From NCBI GenBank assembly GCA_028276365.1, contig JAPYWL010000047.1:1-9489 (forward strand): 9,489 nucleotides of DNA, written 5' to 3'. Made by a program: the position numbers and the translations under genes. Position 1 is the first letter of the stretch; each line of letters starts with the position of its first letter. Positions 7,069 through 9,489 of this stretch are shown one piece after another. The stretch comes from Deltaproteobacteria bacterium. Lineage in GTDB: Bacteria; DRYD01. The notes below the pieces were generated by a model that saw only the letters and a program-made list of their open reading frames with translations, was not told the origin of the DNA and did not search any database.

Positions 7069-8627
7069 TTATGCTTAGCAAAGAAATAAAAGAAAAGATT
7101 TTTAGTTTTTTGGTTAATCTTAATTATAACAAGAATTTTAATTTATTTTATTATTCTTTAACAATAATTTCTATTGTTTTTGTAATTATAGTAACACTAA
7201 AGTATTCTTATATAACTTTTGATTTTAGATTGATTACTTTTATTTTTATAATAAATATTTTATTTTTTTTGTTATTTATTTTTGAGTTATTTGTTAGGTA
7301 TTTAAGTGTAGGGGATTTTAGTAAGTTTTACAAGGTATATTTTTGGGATATAGTGTCTATTATAGGTTGGTTACCTTTGGATTATTTTATTATTTTTTAT
7401 CATTATTTTAGTAACGGATTTGATATTTCTTATTATCATTCATTAGCCTTGTTAAGAATAATAAGGCTTATTAGATTGCTAACTGTATTTAAATTATTTG
7501 GAATAATAGAGAAAGAGATTCGGTTTTTATTAAGAAATATAACAACAATATTTTTACTAACCTTATTAGTTATATTTATAGGAGCAGTACTAATGAATAT
7601 AGTATTAAAAGTAGATTTAATTAATTCTATTAAGTGGGCATTTTATGTGGTTTTTACTGGTGAGATGCCTGAAGGACTTCCTGAACAAAATCAAAAATAT
7701 TTAATAGGATTGTTTTTAATCATATCTAATGGTATATTATTAGCGGGTATTATTGGTAGTATATCCTCTTTTATTATGGAAAAATATAGGTATATTAATC
7801 GGTTTGATAATATTCCTTCTAGTGGTGAGCTTGTTATTATTATTAATTATGATAAGGAAATAATTACTTCTATTTTAAGAGAATATATTAAAACTATTAG
7901 TTATGCGATATTAGAAAGTAGGTTTGTAAATATTAAGATATTGCTTATAGCTAAAATTACTAATCAGGAGTTAAATGAACTTAATGATTTAATTTATTCT
8001 AATATAAGGAGAGATCTTTTACAGTATCTTATTGAGTTATTTTTCGTAGTGGATAAAAATGTTTTGGAAACTAATTTTTATAGAGAATTAGAAACTTATA
8101 AAGATAGGATAAACAGGATATTTATATTACCTGATGAGAGGGAGGCGGATGAGTATCATCAAGATATAAAGACTGCTTTTGTTGCTAGTAATATTGTTAG
8201 GGCTTTGGGTAGTGACTTTTCAAAACAGAAAGTTGTAGCTATTACTAACACTGATATAGTTAATATTGATGAAATTAATGTTATTAGGCAACATGAAATT
8301 ATTTCTAAGATTATTAATATGAAGATATTTTTGCCTTCTGCTTCTCTATTTATTTCTAATTTTTTTACTCCTGTAGGCTATAAAATTAGGGAATTATATA
8401 TGGCTAGTATAGCTTTAGAACTTGATAAAAATAATATTCATAATCTTAAAGAATTAATAGATTATATTAGGAATTTTTATGATGCAGTAGTTATTGGTTA
8501 TATTGATAAAAATAATGTTTATCATACTTTGTTAAATAAGCTTTATAAAAATGAAACTGAGAAATATATAAAGGAATTGGAAAAAATCCCTATCGTTAAT
8601 GTTTATTCTATTATCTACATTACTTAA
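7065..8627 (+). CDS. Six-helix voltage-sensor-type ion channel with RCK-like C-terminal region and unusual filter
   Basis: This is a 520-residue inner-membrane channel of the voltage-gated superfamily. S1 is at about 27-45. S2 (56-80) carries Glu74 and Arg78 in FELFVR, and S3 has Asp95 in WDIVSIIGWLPL. S4 (126-143) has Arg131, Arg134, Arg137 and Lys143 at three-residue steps (one step skipped), as in voltage sensors. S5 lies at 159-181, the pore loop at 188-202 and S6 at 213-238. Aligned with a potassium pore, WAFYVVFT (191-198) matches the pore helix, but the TVGYG filter is replaced by TGEMPEG (198-204), so potassium selectivity cannot be assumed. The cytoplasmic region (about 254-520) looks RCK-like: a hydrophobic strand GELVIIINYD (254-263), and IFILPDEREADEYHQDI (352-368), which recalls the RCK pattern of Slo/BK-type channels. 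The first strand lacks the Rossmann Gly-x-Gly. The start is either GTG at 7065, overlapping the upstream stop by four bases, or ATG at 7071; residue numbers here use GTG. Voltage gating and ligand gating are inferences. Confidence 0.8.
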   Translation: MIMLSKEIKEKIFSFLVNLNYNKNFNLFYYSLTIISIVFVIIVTLKYSYITFDFRLITFIFIINILFFLLFIFELFVRYLSVGDFSKFYKVYFWDIVSIIGWLPLDYFIIFYHYFSNGFDISYYHSLALLRIIRLIRLLTVFKLFGIIEKEIRFLLRNITTIFLLTLLVIFIGAVLMNIVLKVDLINSIKWAFYVVFTGEMPEGLPEQNQKYLIGLFLIISNGILLAGIIGSISSFIMEKYRYINRFDNIPSSGELVIIINYDKEIITSILREYIKTISYAILESRFVNIKILLIAKITNQELNELNDLIYSNIRRDLLQYLIELFFVVDKNVLETNFYRELETYKDRINRIFILPDEREADEYHQDIKTAFVASNIVRALGSDFSKQKVVAITNTDIVNIDEINVIRQHEIISKIINMKIFLPSASLFISNFFTPVGYKIRELYMASIALELDKNNIHNLKELIDYIRNFYDAVVIGYIDKNNVYHTLLNKLYKNETEKYIKELEKIPIVNVYSIIYIT

Positions 8628-8659
8628 TATACTTACATTACATAGTAATTAACTTTTTG

Positions 8660-8688
8660 TTTACATTTATTTAATAAAAAATTAAAAT
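8660..8688 (+). promoter_or_regulatory. Candidate sigma70-type promoter of the small Asn-rich gene
   Basis: TTTACA at 8660-8665 and TAAAAT at 8683-8688 each differ from the consensus hexamers by one base and are separated by 17 bases, the optimal spacing. Transcription would begin near 8695, giving a leader of about 60 bases. The site lies in the only sizeable gap of the window (8628-8754), which fits a separate transcript for the last gene. High AT content raises the chance of a false match. Confidence 0.5.
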
Positions 8689-8715
8689 CTTAAAAACAAA
8701 TTTAAATTATAGATA

Positions 8716-8736
8716 TTAAAATTTCAAAAATTTTAA
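8716..8736 (+). repeat. Perfect 9-bp AT inverted repeat beside the ribosome binding site
   Basis: TTAAAATTT (8716-8724) and its exact reverse complement AAATTTTAA (8728-8736) are separated by CAA. The right arm ends one base before the purine-rich ribosome binding site. In RNA it could form an all-A/U hairpin of limited stability; in DNA it could be an operator. It is not a typical terminator because no G/C pairs stabilise the stem. Confidence 0.5.
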
Positions 8737-8737
8737 A

Positions 8738-8747
8738 GGGAAGGAGA
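8738..8747 (+). promoter_or_regulatory. Strong ribosome binding site of the small Asn-rich gene
   Basis: GGGAAGGAGA contains a full AAGGAG core with 7 bases between the run and the ATG at 8755. It is by far the best Shine-Dalgarno in the window. It fixes the start and suggests efficient translation of this gene compared with its neighbours. Confidence 0.85.
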
Positions 8748-8754
8748 ATTTTGT

Positions 8755-9396
8755 ATGAAAGTACAAAATAATAATATTATAAATAGCTTAATAACTACAA
8801 ATAATGTAAAAAATGATAATTTAGTTTCTAATAATGAAAATGGTAATAATAAAGTTTATATTAGTGAGGTTAATAATTTTGAAGATAATACTATTATAGA
8901 TAATGCTAATACATCTAAAGAAATTGATTTAGCTTTAATAAATAATTTAAAAGATCAGAAAACTAATGTATTAGAGACTAAAGAAGTTAAATATAAGGAG
9001 TTAGAAACTAAGGGAGAAGGAGATAATTATTTACATAAGTTTTTAAAGAAGTTTTCAAAGAAGGTATTTGTAAAGACTTTAACTAAGGTTCCATATGCTA
9101 TAGGTGGATATTTAGGAGCGGATAAGGTATTAATGAAGACTTTAAAATGGGGGGCTCCTATATTAGAGTTACCTTTTGCTTATAAAGATTATAAAGCTAA
9201 ACTACAAGAGGGTAAAAGCAAGAAAGAAGCGTTATTAGAAACAGGTGGATCATTTGTAGCAGGCAATTTAGTAGCTTTTGGAATTGGCTCGGTAGTTGGA
9301 GGGCCTATAGGCTTAGCTTTATCTGTTGTAGGTGGTGCCTTGGCAGGGACTTTAACTGATAAGTTAATTCATAAAGCACTATCTCATAATAAATAA
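8755..9396 (+). CDS. Small protein: Asn-rich N-terminus, Gly-rich hydrophobic C-terminal segment
   Basis: I do not recognise a named family for this 213-residue protein. Residues 1-55 are low-complexity, with 18 Asn in 55 positions, and are probably disordered with no signal peptide. A Lys-rich stretch follows (about 95-111). From about 112 the protein resembles the segment often found ahead of toxin domains in polymorphic and Rhs-type toxins: a hydrophobic Gly-containing stretch (VPYAIGGYLGADK, 112-124), LELPFAYKDYKAKLQEGKSK (137-156), then EALLETGGSF and a Gly-rich hydrophobic run (164-198) with Gly at 164, 165, 170, 176, 178, 182, 183, 186, 193, 194 and 198. That run could form a membrane-inserting helical hairpin. 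The protein ends only 15 residues later, so there is no catalytic toxin domain. Possible roles include a pore-forming effector, a small bacteriocin-like protein or a membrane-associated structural protein, all inference. Its own promoter and strong ribosome binding site suggest independent, higher expression. No immunity-like gene follows in the remaining 93 bases. Confidence 0.75.
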   Translation: MKVQNNNIINSLITTNNVKNDNLVSNNENGNNKVYISEVNNFEDNTIIDNANTSKEIDLALINNLKDQKTNVLETKEVKYKELETKGEGDNYLHKFLKKFSKKVFVKTLTKVPYAIGGYLGADKVLMKTLKWGAPILELPFAYKDYKAKLQEGKSKKEALLETGGSFVAGNLVAFGIGSVVGGPIGLALSVVGGALAGTLTDKLIHKALSHNK

Positions 9397-9422
9397 AATT
9401 AATCTAAAAATTGCTGCTTTTA

Positions 9423-9468
9423 TTGTTGCTATTAATAAATTGTTGCTATTAATAAAATTGCTATTACT
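9423..9468 (+). repeat. Short tandem repeat, 17-bp unit (two exact copies plus remnants)
   Basis: The unit TTGTTGCTATTAATAAA occurs twice head to tail without mismatch (9423-9439 and 9440-9456). A shortened copy, ATTGCTATTACT (9457-9468), follows, and a looser relative, TTGCTGCTTTTA (9411-9422), comes before. The repeats start 26 bases after the stop of the last gene and fill most of the downstream sequence visible. No gene, tRNA or clear terminator is seen in 9397-9489. Confidence 0.8.
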
Positions 9469-9489
9469 TATGAACAGTTAGGTATTTCC

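Noticed and set aside
7065-8627. Classification as an ordinary potassium channel
   Set aside because: The TVGYG filter is missing, so the general call of voltage-sensor-type channel is kept instead.
8619-8660. Possible terminator after the channel gene (ATTACT pairing with AGTAAT, then a short T run)
   Set aside because: The stem is only six mostly A/T pairs with a loop of about 19 bases and overlaps the coding end; it is too weak to call.
9411-9489. CRISPR array or small gene at the right edge
   Set aside because: The repeats are 17 bases with no spacers between them, and the reading frames there are short Leu/Ile-rich shadows ending in a stop soon after.

Overview
The window is very AT-rich (roughly a quarter G+C by eye) and carries seven protein-coding genes, all on the + strand and nearly back to back. 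All seven read with the standard bacterial code, and TAA, TAG and TGA all occur as stops. Codons are AT-biased, with Arg mostly AGA/AGG. PlsY, a SpoIIE-type phosphatase with GAF domains and an AmmeMemoRadiSam radical SAM enzyme point to a bacterium with complex signalling rather than a reduced parasite. The host cannot be named from this sequence. A Melainabacteria/Gastranaerophilales-like or other low-GC lineage would fit, but that is a weak guess. Most starts lack a Shine-Dalgarno sequence; only two genes have a clear one.

Layout. Positions 1-1176 hold the 3' part of an ABC exporter half-transporter, cut by the left edge. It is followed by plsY (1207-1830), an acyl-phosphate glycerol-3-phosphate acyltransferase of phospholipid synthesis. 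Next are an AmrS-like radical SAM enzyme (1887-2918) and a 1064-residue multi-GAF protein with a C-terminal SpoIIE/PP2C phosphatase (2943-6137). A SPOUT/TrmH-family RNA 2'-O-methyltransferase (6163-7068) then overlaps a six-helix voltage-sensor-type channel with a cytoplasmic RCK-like region (7065-8627). A 127-base gap containing a plausible promoter, an AT inverted repeat and a strong ribosome binding site leads to a small Asn-rich protein with a Gly-rich hydrophobic tail (8755-9396). The last ~90 bases hold short tandem repeats and no gene.

How the parts may work together. The first six genes have gaps of 56 bases or less and one overlap, so they could be one or two transcripts. They mix membrane lipid and envelope work (ABC exporter, PlsY), RNA modification, a sensor phosphatase and an ion channel, so this looks more like a compact housekeeping/accessory cluster than one pathway. 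No partner kinase, anti-sigma factor or STAS antagonist for the phosphatase is in the window, and neither AmrA nor AmrB accompanies the AmrS homologue.

The most interesting items are three. The channel has a normal-looking S4 sensor and an RCK-like tail, but the potassium filter signature is replaced by Thr-Gly-Glu-Met-Pro. The phosphatase carries what appear to be four GAF modules plus a partial fifth. The small last gene resembles the Gly-rich segment that precedes toxin domains in polymorphic toxins, but has no toxin domain. No complete new defence or mobile system is visible.
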